Shown here: piece by piece, positions 8,228 to 16,432 of the stretch | Layout of the letters: every line of letters begins with the position of its first letter | Numbering within the stretch: the first letter of the stretch is position 1 | Assembly (NCBI RefSeq): GCF_900128505.1 | Contig: NZ_LT669940.1 | Coordinates: forward strand, 620,962 to 684,961 | Length of the DNA: 64,000 nucleotides | Source: Parabacteroides timonensis | GTDB lineage: Bacteria > Bacteroidota > Bacteroidia > Bacteroidales > Tannerellaceae | Direction: 5' to 3' | Made by a program: the position numbers and the translations under genes | Notes under the pieces: model-generated | What the model was told of the DNA's origin: nothing | Seen by the model: only the letters and a program-made list of their open reading frames with translations | Databases searched by the model: none

Positions 8228-9154
8228 ATGGAGCAAAAGTTATTACATAAGATGTTTAGTGGGCAGGCTACGGACGACGAGCTGACACAAATTCGTCAAT
8301 GGGTAAATGAATGCAAAGAGAACAGAGATTCATTCTATCATGAGCGTGCTTTCTTTGATGCGCTTCAATTTAACGATGTTAATATAGATGTGCGTGTACG
8401 CAAACGCTCGGTGACTTTCTGGAAATGGGTTGGGAGTGTCGCCGCTGCCGTCATTGCTTTACTTCTGTTTTTTAATGTACCAACCCATTTCGAAAACAAT
8501 TCCCCACAGGAGATTGCCTTTAATACGATTAAAGTGCCTGCCGGACAGCGGGTAGAAGTAACCCTGGCTGATGGAACCCATCTTTGGTTGAATGCCCGGT
8601 CTGAGTTTTCTTATCCGGTATCTTTTAATGGTGACAAACGCGAAGTACATTTAAAAGGAGAAGCTTTTTTCGACGTGGCCAGGGACGAAAATAAGAAGTT
8701 TATTGTGAATACCGGACGTTGTGAAGTCGAAGTTTTAGGTACTCAGTTTAATGTGGATGCTTATGGCGAAGATGATTTCTCAACGGCCCTTTTAAGAGGA
8801 AGCGTAAAAGTTATCGACAAATCTCAATCAAATGAATCAGTTGTGTTAGAACCAAATAATGCGGTCAGACTTGATAATGGAAAACTGACTGTTACTCCCA
8901 TCACCGATTTCAGTCCTTACAGTTGGAAAGACGGAGTCATCGCGTTTAAGGATATCGACTTTGAAGTTTTGATGAAGAAACTGGAGAAGAATTATGGTAT
9001 CCGTATAACGATTGATAATTCACGTCTGGATAATTATGCATGTAGTGGAAAGTTCCGTATTTCAGATGGGATTGAAGAGGTGCTGAAAGCATTGCAGCAA
9101 GATGCCCATTTTACTTTTGAATGGGATAGTGGAGAAGAAATTCGTATTCAATAA
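8228..9154 (+). CDS. FecR-family anti-sigma factor
   Basis: A 308-residue inner-membrane protein. A short cytoplasmic amino-terminal part (residues 1-60, binds the sigma factor) precedes one membrane helix (about 64-83, FWKWVGSVAAAVIALLLFF). The periplasmic FecR domain follows (VPAGQRVEVTLADGTHLWLN, GEAFFDVARDENKKFIV, LGTQFNV), and a DUF4974 domain at the carboxyl end (about 230-305) should contact the STN domain of SusC. It is cotranscribed with the sigma gene, 66 bases downstream. Confidence 0.92.
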   Translation: MEQKLLHKMFSGQATDDELTQIRQWVNECKENRDSFYHERAFFDALQFNDVNIDVRVRKRSVTFWKWVGSVAAAVIALLLFFNVPTHFENNSPQEIAFNTIKVPAGQRVEVTLADGTHLWLNARSEFSYPVSFNGDKREVHLKGEAFFDVARDENKKFIVNTGRCEVEVLGTQFNVDAYGEDDFSTALLRGSVKVIDKSQSNESVVLEPNNAVRLDNGKLTVTPITDFSPYSWKDGVIAFKDIDFEVLMKKLEKNYGIRITIDNSRLDNYACSGKFRISDGIEEVLKALQQDAHFTFEWDSGEEIRIQ

Positions 9155-9197
9155 CATTAAATTATACAGCCTATGAGATGATTAAAAAATCGAAATG

Positions 9198-9214
9198 AGG
9201 GATAGCTATGCCCT
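9198..9214. promoter_or_regulatory. Small palindrome upstream of susC (possible control site)
   Basis: AGGG-ATAGCTAT-G-CCCT, a nearly perfect palindrome 44 bases before the SusC start. It could be an operator or an RNA hairpin in the leader. No function can be assigned. Confidence 0.3.
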
Positions 9215-9257
9215 AATGTGAAAATTAATCTAATATCATTCTTAAACTATCACAAAC

Positions 9258-12200
9258 ATGAAGAAAAGAAAAGTATGTGTATCTCGTATTTTAAAGATGG
9301 CCTTTTTGTTCTTCTTTTCCAGCTCTATCTGTTTACAGGCAGAAATGGTAAAGTCACAGAACGTACGGATTACACTTAGTAAAAACAATGTCAGGCTGGA
9401 AAATATACTAAACGATATTGAGAGCCAGACAAATTTGTTATTCATTTATAATAAAAACGTGAATGTTAACCGTAAAGTATCAATTGAAGCCAATAATATA
9501 TCTTTGGAGGAAGTCTTGAAGAACTTATTCGATAACAACGTGATTTACAAAATCGAAGGATCTTATATCGTTCTTTCCCCATCTGCGATAACAGAAGTCA
9601 AACAACAGGCCAAAATAATTACAGGAAACATTGTCGATCAGAATGGCGATCCTGTCATTGGAGCTAACGTTGTAGAAAAAGGTACTACCAATGGAACTAT
9701 ATCGGATGTAAACGGTCAATTTGCATTGAACCTCCAGCAAAAAAATCCGATACTGGTTGTCTCTTATATCGGTTTTACGACAAAAGAAATTCCTGTCGGG
9801 AATGCCTCTGTTTTGAATATTAAATTGTCAGAAGACTCTGAGACTCTGGATGAAGTGGTTGTTGTTGGATATGGTGTTCAGAAGCGCGCTTCGGTAACAG
9901 GTTCGGTTGCCTCTCTCCAGTCTAAAGATATTGCAACTGTTAAAACGCCTAATGTAAGTAATGCACTGGCTGGTAAACTCCCTGGATTGCGTGCTGTACA
10001 AAGAAGCGGTGCACCGGGTGATGATGATGCCAGTATCGATATCCGTGGTTATGGTAATGCGTTGGTTATTGTAGACGGTGTAGAGCGTGATTTCAAGCAA
10101 ATCGATGCCAACGATATCGAATCGATCAGTATTTTGAAGGATGCTTCGGCTGCTGTTTATGGGTTTAAAGGGGCGAACGGGGTTATTCTTGTTACAACTA
10201 AAAAAGGGGAAGTTGGAAAGCCGAAGATCAGCTATAATGGTTATGTCGGCATACAGAATATAACTCGTTATCCGGAATATTATAATGGATATGAATATGC
10301 AACTTTATATAACGAAGCCCAACAGAATATAGGAATAACAGCTCCTTATTCTTCAGATGACCTGGAGCGTTTCCGGCAAGGGATCGGAACAACGGATTGG
10401 TACAATGAAGTGATTCGTAAAACGGCTCCGGCTACTTATCACAACTTAAGTGTATCCGGCGGTGCAGAGAAAGTGAAATATTTCTTCTCTCTGGGATTGA
10501 CAGATCAGGAAGGCATCTATAAGTCGAAATCATTTAATTATAAAAAATATAACGTCCGTTCTAACATCAGTGCTGAAATTGTAAAAGGGTTTACTGTCGA
10601 TTTACAATTGAGCGGACGTTTGGATACACGAATGAAATCGTACGAGGCCGATCCGCTGAGCCGTACTATTCAAATGGCAAAACCAATATTCCCTATTTAT
10701 GCAAATAATAATACGGATTATTGGAACAACCCGGGAGATAATGGGAATCCTATTCATTTGTCGGATATAGATAATGTCGGATACGATCGTCGCGATCGCC
10801 GTGAATTTAATGGGTCGATTGCTTTAAACTGGCAGCTTCCCTGGGTCAAAGGACTGTCTGCTAAAGCTTTGTTCTCTTACGATTATAATAATAAATATAG
10901 TCGTAAATGGTATAAAGAATATTACGAATATACTTATGATGCAACAACCGATGTCTATAATAAATCAAGAAGTCATACCATTTCGGAGTTGACCACCCAA
11001 AATGATAACTATTTCAGACCAAACGGCCAAATAGCATTGAACTATAAAAATACATTTGGTAAGCATGATATAGGTGCGTTGATGTTATGGGAATTCAATA
11101 ATGACCGTACTGATATTTTGAGTGCATACCGTCAATTTACCGTTGGAGCGATCGACCAGATGGATGCAGGCGATAAAACGAATATGAACAATGGCGGAAC
11201 AGCCCGTGTTTCTGCTCATGCCGGTTTAGTGGGACGTGTTAACTATGCATACAATAATAAATACCTGGCAGAAGTAAGTTTCCGTTATGATGGTTCATAT
11301 AAGTTTGCTCCGGATAACCGTTGGGGATTTTTCCCGGCTGTATCTTTAGGATGGCGTGTTTCTGAAGAAGCATTTTTCAAGGAAGCATTGCCGATGGTTG
11401 ATAATTTCAAGATCAGAGGATCATACGGTAAAGTCGGTGATGAAGGTGTTACCGGATATACCGATGATGATGAGAAAGATGGTAAATACAGGGCCTACCA
11501 ATATTTAACAGGTTACCGATATCCGTCCGGAAGCTATGTATTGGGATCGGGAGGAGTAACGAATGGAGCCAAAGACAGAGGTATGCCTAACCTGGCTCTG
11601 ACCTGGTATGAATCCAAGACTACCAATGTCGGATTTGAGGCATCCGCTTTATCTGGTTTGATCAATGTGGAATTCGATTATTTTGTTCGTAAACGAACCG
11701 GACTTTTAACAAAACGTCAACTCACATTGCCGACAACGTTCGGCCAGGAACTGCCTGTTGAGAACCTGAACTCTGATAGGAACCAGGGTTTTGAAATCGT
11801 TTTGGGACATCGTCATAAGATCGGAGATTTTACTTATGATGTAAAAGCGAACTTCTCTGCAACCCGTATTTATAATGAACATGTTGAGCGTGCCGCTTCA
11901 GCAAATATGTATGACGATTGGCGAAATAACAGTAATGATCGTTATAAAGATATACAGTGGGGAAAGGTTTGCATCGGGCAATTCCAGAGTTACGAAGAGA
12001 TATTGAACTCACCGATCCAGGATAGTAATGGTAATAAATCATTGATGCCGGGCGATTTGAAGTTTCAGGACTGGAATAATGACGGTATTATTGATGGAAA
12101 AGACGATCAGCCTATCGGACATGGAAATACACCTCGTATGTATTATGGTTTGAATCTTTATGGTGAGTATAAAGGATTTGATGTAACCCTTTTCTTCCAG

Positions 12201-12644
12201 GGTGCTGCGGGACATGAGGTATTTACAAGCGGAGATTTTATGGCTCCGTTCATTCAGCAAGGTTTAGGTAATGGTATTACTCTTTGGCTGGATCGCTGGC
12301 ACCGGGAAGACCCATCCGATATGTATAGTGAATGGATTCCTGGTTATATGCCGGCTCTTCGCCCGACAGGTTTCACTGCCAATGCAGGCAATAATACCTG
12401 GACAGAACAGAAAGCCAATTATTTACGTCTGAAAACAGTCGAGATAGGCTATACTTTCCCGAAAAGATGGATGCAAAAGGCTGGTATTGAGAATTTGCGT
12501 ATATACGTGAATAGCTTTAACACTGCTACAATAACCAGTCGCACTGGTATAATGAAGTATATGGACCCGGAAAACAAAGATGGTATGTTCCGCTATTATC
12601 CCCAAATGAAAACATTTAATTTCGGTGTTAATCTAACATTCTAA
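9258..12644 (+). CDS. SusC/RagA TonB-dependent glycan transporter with STN signalling domain
   Basis: A 1128-residue outer-membrane transporter. After the signal peptide (AFLFFFSSSICLQAEM) comes an STN domain (about 32-95, VRITLSKNNVRLENILNDI) that signals to FecR, then a carboxypeptidase-regulatory-like domain (ITGNIVDQNGDPVIGANVVE), the TonB-box region with DEVVVVGYG, a plug (VSNALAGKLPGLRAVQRSG, IRGYGNALVIVDGVERD, GANGVILVTTKKG) and a 22-strand barrel ending in FNFGVNLTF. It imports oligosaccharides with the SusD lipoprotein encoded 11 bases downstream. The STN domain agrees with control by the upstream ECF/FecR pair. Confidence 0.95.
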   Translation: MKKRKVCVSRILKMAFLFFFSSSICLQAEMVKSQNVRITLSKNNVRLENILNDIESQTNLLFIYNKNVNVNRKVSIEANNISLEEVLKNLFDNNVIYKIEGSYIVLSPSAITEVKQQAKIITGNIVDQNGDPVIGANVVEKGTTNGTISDVNGQFALNLQQKNPILVVSYIGFTTKEIPVGNASVLNIKLSEDSETLDEVVVVGYGVQKRASVTGSVASLQSKDIATVKTPNVSNALAGKLPGLRAVQRSGAPGDDDASIDIRGYGNALVIVDGVERDFKQIDANDIESISILKDASAAVYGFKGANGVILVTTKKGEVGKPKISYNGYVGIQNITRYPEYYNGYEYATLYNEAQQNIGITAPYSSDDLERFRQGIGTTDWYNEVIRKTAPATYHNLSVSGGAEKVKYFFSLGLTDQEGIYKSKSFNYKKYNVRSNISAEIVKGFTVDLQLSGRLDTRMKSYEADPLSRTIQMAKPIFPIYANNNTDYWNNPGDNGNPIHLSDIDNVGYDRRDRREFNGSIALNWQLPWVKGLSAKALFSYDYNNKYSRKWYKEYYEYTYDATTDVYNKSRSHTISELTTQNDNYFRPNGQIALNYKNTFGKHDIGALMLWEFNNDRTDILSAYRQFTVGAIDQMDAGDKTNMNNGGTARVSAHAGLVGRVNYAYNNKYLAEVSFRYDGSYKFAPDNRWGFFPAVSLGWRVSEEAFFKEALPMVDNFKIRGSYGKVGDEGVTGYTDDDEKDGKYRAYQYLTGYRYPSGSYVLGSGGVTNGAKDRGMPNLALTWYESKTTNVGFEASALSGLINVEFDYFVRKRTGLLTKRQLTLPTTFGQELPVENLNSDRNQGFEIVLGHRHKIGDFTYDVKANFSATRIYNEHVERAASANMYDDWRNNSNDRYKDIQWGKVCIGQFQSYEEILNSPIQDSNGNKSLMPGDLKFQDWNNDGIIDGKDDQPIGHGNTPRMYYGLNLYGEYKGFDVTLFFQGAAGHEVFTSGDFMAPFIQQGLGNGITLWLDRWHREDPSDMYSEWIPGYMPALRPTGFTANAGNNTWTEQKANYLRLKTVEIGYTFPKRWMQKAGIENLRIYVNSFNTATITSRTGIMKYMDPENKDGMFRYYPQMKTFNFGVNLTF

Positions 12645-12655
12645 AAGAAGAAACA

Positions 12656-14503
12656 ATGAATACAACAATTATAAGAAATATTGGATGTGGATTACTTTTG
12701 TTGGGAGCGACAGCTTGTGCTGATTATCTTGAAAAAGAATCCTTCGACATCATCACTCCTGAACAAGTATGGCAAGATCCGAAATTGATCAATGGCGTAA
12801 TGGTTAATTTGTATGATGGTTTGAATTTAGAAGATTTCAATTATTGGTTTCGTGATGCATGGCGTTTGCAAAATGCCTCTTCCATGTCGGATGAGGCCCA
12901 GGGTTCTTTCCAGAAAGATCCTGTTTTCGATAATGGAAATGCAACATATACGTATGAAGATATTATGTTCGAGCAGAAGTTTTCAGATCGTTATAAAAAT
13001 ATACGAAACTGTAATGACTTTATCAGCCAGTTGCAGGAAGCTGAATCATTGTCCGATACTGAGAAGAAATTGCTTTTAGCAGAATCCCGTTTTTTGCGTG
13101 CAATGCATTATTTTACCTTAGTGAAACGGTATGGAGGTGTGCCTCTTATCAGTGAACCGCAAGTCTATGATCCTGATAATCTGGAATCATTGATGGTTCC
13201 CCGCAATAAAGAAGTCGAGGTCTACGATTTTATTATAAAGGAGTGTCAGGAAGCTTCACTGGATCTTCCGGATACAAGAAACGCGGATGTCAAATACCGG
13301 GCCAATAAATATGTAGCATTAGCGTTATGCTCCCGTGCTGCATTATATGCCGGTTCGATTGCGCGTTATGGTGAGATACAGTTGGATGGTCTTGTCGGTG
13401 TCCCATCTTCCGATGCAAATCGTTTTTTTCAGGCCTCTTATGATGCATCTAAGGCTATTATAGAATCCGGTTTTTATGATTTATATAATAAAAAACCGGA
13501 TAATAAAGCTCAGAACTATTGTGACATGTTCCTGAAAGGGAACGGAGATAACGGGGAATATATTTTCCAAAAGCAGTATAATGTAGCCGGAGGGAAAGGA
13601 CATGACTGGGACAAACGTAATGCTCCATTCTCTTATCGTGCCGGTGGCTGGGGTTGTGGTATCGCTCCAACTCTGGAAATGGTAGAAGCTTATGAGTATG
13701 TGGATGGTTCCGAAGGTACATTGAAATTGGAAGAAAATGGCAAATCTCTTCGTTTTGATAACCCTTATGATGTTTTCTCCAATAAGGATCCACGCCTTTT
13801 TGCTTCGGTTTATTTACCGGGTTCTCCTTGTCAGGGTAGTTATATAGACTGGAGAAGAGGGGTTATCGCTTCGGATAATGAAAGATATCAGGCAACAAGT
13901 CAGCCGGACGGTGGAAATACCGTAGAAATTAACGGCATAACCTATAATACTTCAGGTAAAGACGGAGGGGCTGATGCCGGAGATGCATCTAAGACCGGTT
14001 TCTATCAGAAGAAGTTCTGGGACGAAACATTGACCGATATGAATATGGGTAAGTCAGAAACTCCATGGCCCGTTTTTCGTTTAGGAGAAATTTATTTAAA
14101 TTTGGCGGAAGCAGCGATGGAGTTGAATAAATCTTCAGAAGCGTTGGAGGCAGTCAATGAAATTCGTGAGCGTGCCGGAATAGCCTTATTGTCAAATATC
14201 AATATGGAAAAGATACGTCACGAACGTAGAGTGGAACTCGCATTTGAAGGACATCGTTTCTGGGATATGAAACGTTGGAGGATCGCTCATTTGGATGTAG
14301 CACAAGGTGGTTTGAACGGATTCAGAGGGACAGCCTTGTATCCCTGGTATGATATTCGTGATGGCAAATATGTGTTTGAAAGAGGATATAACTCCCCGAA
14401 GCAATTACGTATTTTCCTTGAAAAGAATTATTATACGAAGATCAATCAGGACGATATGAATTCGAATCCGAGTCTCATTCAGAATCCGGGCTTTACAAAT
14501 TAA
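12656..14503 (+). CDS. SusD/RagB-family glycan-binding lipoprotein
   Basis: A 615-residue surface lipoprotein. The signal peptide ends in a lipobox, LGATAC, with lipidated Cys21 followed by ADYLEKES. The SusD fold shows as TPR-like helices in the first half (FLRAMHYFTLVKRYGGVPLI) and the conserved carboxyl motif RLGEIYLNLAEAAMELN followed by RHERRVELAFEGHRFWDMKRW. It forms the lid of the SusC transporter encoded just upstream. Confidence 0.95.
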   Translation: MNTTIIRNIGCGLLLLGATACADYLEKESFDIITPEQVWQDPKLINGVMVNLYDGLNLEDFNYWFRDAWRLQNASSMSDEAQGSFQKDPVFDNGNATYTYEDIMFEQKFSDRYKNIRNCNDFISQLQEAESLSDTEKKLLLAESRFLRAMHYFTLVKRYGGVPLISEPQVYDPDNLESLMVPRNKEVEVYDFIIKECQEASLDLPDTRNADVKYRANKYVALALCSRAALYAGSIARYGEIQLDGLVGVPSSDANRFFQASYDASKAIIESGFYDLYNKKPDNKAQNYCDMFLKGNGDNGEYIFQKQYNVAGGKGHDWDKRNAPFSYRAGGWGCGIAPTLEMVEAYEYVDGSEGTLKLEENGKSLRFDNPYDVFSNKDPRLFASVYLPGSPCQGSYIDWRRGVIASDNERYQATSQPDGGNTVEINGITYNTSGKDGGADAGDASKTGFYQKKFWDETLTDMNMGKSETPWPVFRLGEIYLNLAEAAMELNKSSEALEAVNEIRERAGIALLSNINMEKIRHERRVELAFEGHRFWDMKRWRIAHLDVAQGGLNGFRGTALYPWYDIRDGKYVFERGYNSPKQLRIFLEKNYYTKINQDDMNSNPSLIQNPGFTN

Positions 14504-14525
14504 TCATCTAACTAAGAAATTCGAT

Positions 14526-15221
14526 ATGAAAAAGATAAGTTTATTATTGCTGACTGTTTGCTCATTATGCTTTACAAGCTGTTTGAGTGACCTGGATAAT
14601 TACGACTCCCCTAACGGAGGTATCAAGGGACAAATACTGGATGCCGGAACGAATGAACCGATCCCTTTACCCGTACAGGGATCTACCGGAGTTATAATCA
14701 ACATGTTCGAACAGAATACGGAGGCAACGCAATCGGTCGATTTTTACGCTAAAATGGATGGATCGTACGAGAATGCAAAGTTGTTCAATTGCGATTATAA
14801 AATTGTGGTAAATGGTCCGTTTGTTTCTCCCTGCGAAGAATTTGTAACAGTGAAAGGGCAAACAACCTTGGATCTGAAAGCGACTCCTTATGCGAGGATT
14901 GAAGCTGCTGCTCAGGTAAACGGAAAGCAGATAGCCATTACATACAAAGTTATTCCGACAAGTTCCGACTTTAATGTCTCCGAAGTATATGGTTATTGGA
15001 ATTTTGCTCCGGGAGTGGATAATGGAAGTGCCAATCAGGCAGGAAAGCAAACTGTCAAGGAGTTGGAAGGAACTATCGTTTTTGACTTGGAAAACGATAA
15101 AAACTATCAGGACAATTTGTACAAAATACAGGGTAATGGCAACAAAATATATGTGCGCGTCGGTGCTAAGACCGAAGGTGCAATTAATTATAGTACCATC
15201 GTAGAAACAGTAGTACAATAA
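14526..15221 (+). CDS. DUF3823-family surface lipoprotein
   Basis: A 231-residue predicted lipoprotein (signal peptide with Cys19 in CFTSC). The amino-terminal part, GGIKGQILDAGTNEPIPLPV, resembles a carboxypeptidase-regulatory beta-sandwich and fits the DUF3823 family, usually encoded directly after SusD. Its role is probably as an accessory glycan-binding protein, but no function is proven. It starts 22 bases after the SusD stop, so it is in the same operon. Confidence 0.8.
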   Translation: MKKISLLLLTVCSLCFTSCLSDLDNYDSPNGGIKGQILDAGTNEPIPLPVQGSTGVIINMFEQNTEATQSVDFYAKMDGSYENAKLFNCDYKIVVNGPFVSPCEEFVTVKGQTTLDLKATPYARIEAAAQVNGKQIAITYKVIPTSSDFNVSEVYGYWNFAPGVDNGSANQAGKQTVKELEGTIVFDLENDKNYQDNLYKIQGNGNKIYVRVGAKTEGAINYSTIVETVVQ

Positions 15222-15229
15222 ATAACCCC

Positions 15230-15265
15230 GGGCACAGATATCCAAAGAAACGGATACCTGTGCCC
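15230..15265 (+). terminator. Hairpin between the DUF3823 gene and GH130
   Basis: GGGCACAG pairs with CTGTGCCC, with an inner TATCC/GGATA extension, followed by a T-rich stretch. It may partly terminate the operon so the downstream enzymes are made at a lower level than SusCD. Confidence 0.6.
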
Positions 15266-15282
15266 TCCTTATTCTTTAGAAC

Positions 15283-16422
15283 ATGAAAAAAAGTATCTTA
15301 CTCATCAGTCTGGCTCTTTTACCGTTTACGGGATATAGCCAAAATGTTTTACCGGACTGGGCTTTAGGTGGATTTATCAGGCCGGAGAAGGCCAATCCGA
15401 TCATTACCCCTAATCCTTCCAGCCAGTTCGACTGTCCTATGCAAGGCAAAAAGATAGGATGGGAGGAAAGCGATGTCTTTAATCCGGCAGCAACAGTTAG
15501 AGACGGCAAAATCTGTATTCTGTATCGTGCAGAAGATAATTCGGCGACAGGCATTGGAAAACGCACTTCACGTATCGGACTGGCAGAGTCGGAAGACGGT
15601 ATTCATGTACAACGTCGAAGTACACCTGTCTTGTATCCGGATAAGGATAATATGAAGGAATATGAGTGGCCGGGAGGATGTGAAGATCCCCGGGTGGCCA
15701 TGACGGAAGAGGGTGTATATGTAATGGCTTATACGTCATGGAACCGGAAAGTACCACGTCTCTGTATCGCAACTTCCCGCGATTTGATCAAATGGGAAAA
15801 ACATGGTCCCGCTTTTGCAAAAGCTTATAACGGACGTTTCAAAGATATGGCATGTAAATCCGGTTCAATGGTGACGAAAATAGAAAACGGCAAACAGGTT
15901 CTGGCTAAAATAGATGGAAAGTATTTCATGTATTGGGGTGAACATATGGTGGGTGCTGCAACTTCGGATGATTTGGTAAACTGGACTCCGGTATTGGATG
16001 ACAAAAATGAATTGGCTGTCGTTATCAAACCGCGCGACCAGTACTTTGATAGTGCATTGACAGAATGTGGCCCTCCTGCTGTAATGACCGATAAAGGTAT
16101 CGTATTGCTTTACAACGGTAAGAACCAGACAAACGATAACAGACGCGACAAGCGTTTCACAGCAGGTGCTTACTGTGCCGGCCAGATCCTGACAGACGCA
16201 AAAGATCCGATGAGGGTTTTGCAGCGCCTCGATGTGCCTTTCTTCCGTCCGATGGCATCCTTTGAAAAGAGCGGACAGTATGTAGATGGAACGGTTTTTA
16301 TCGAAGGGTTGGTCTTTTTCAAAAACAAATGGTATCTCTACTACGGATGTGCAGACTCACAGGTAGGTGTAGCAGTTTATGATCCGGGAAAGAAAACACC
16401 GGGGGATCAGATCCCAAACTAA
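15283..16422 (+). CDS. GH130-family periplasmic glycosidase/phosphorylase, probable beta-mannosidic
   Basis: A 379-residue exported protein (signal peptide MKKSILLISLALLPFTGYSQ) with a five-bladed propeller of the GH130 type. Diagnostic motifs are DVFNPAATVRDGKICILYRA and GGCEDPRVAMTEEGVYVMAYT, the latter containing E134 and D135; the Asp of this motif is the general acid in GH130. Members act on beta-mannosides as phosphorylases or, in Bacteroides, as beta-1,2-mannosidases. The signal peptide favours hydrolysis in the periplasm, but this is inference. Confidence 0.78.
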   Translation: MKKSILLISLALLPFTGYSQNVLPDWALGGFIRPEKANPIITPNPSSQFDCPMQGKKIGWEESDVFNPAATVRDGKICILYRAEDNSATGIGKRTSRIGLAESEDGIHVQRRSTPVLYPDKDNMKEYEWPGGCEDPRVAMTEEGVYVMAYTSWNRKVPRLCIATSRDLIKWEKHGPAFAKAYNGRFKDMACKSGSMVTKIENGKQVLAKIDGKYFMYWGEHMVGAATSDDLVNWTPVLDDKNELAVVIKPRDQYFDSALTECGPPAVMTDKGIVLLYNGKNQTNDNRRDKRFTAGAYCAGQILTDAKDPMRVLQRLDVPFFRPMASFEKSGQYVDGTVFIEGLVFFKNKWYLYYGCADSQVGVAVYDPGKKTPGDQIPN

Positions 16423-16432
16423 AAAATGAATT

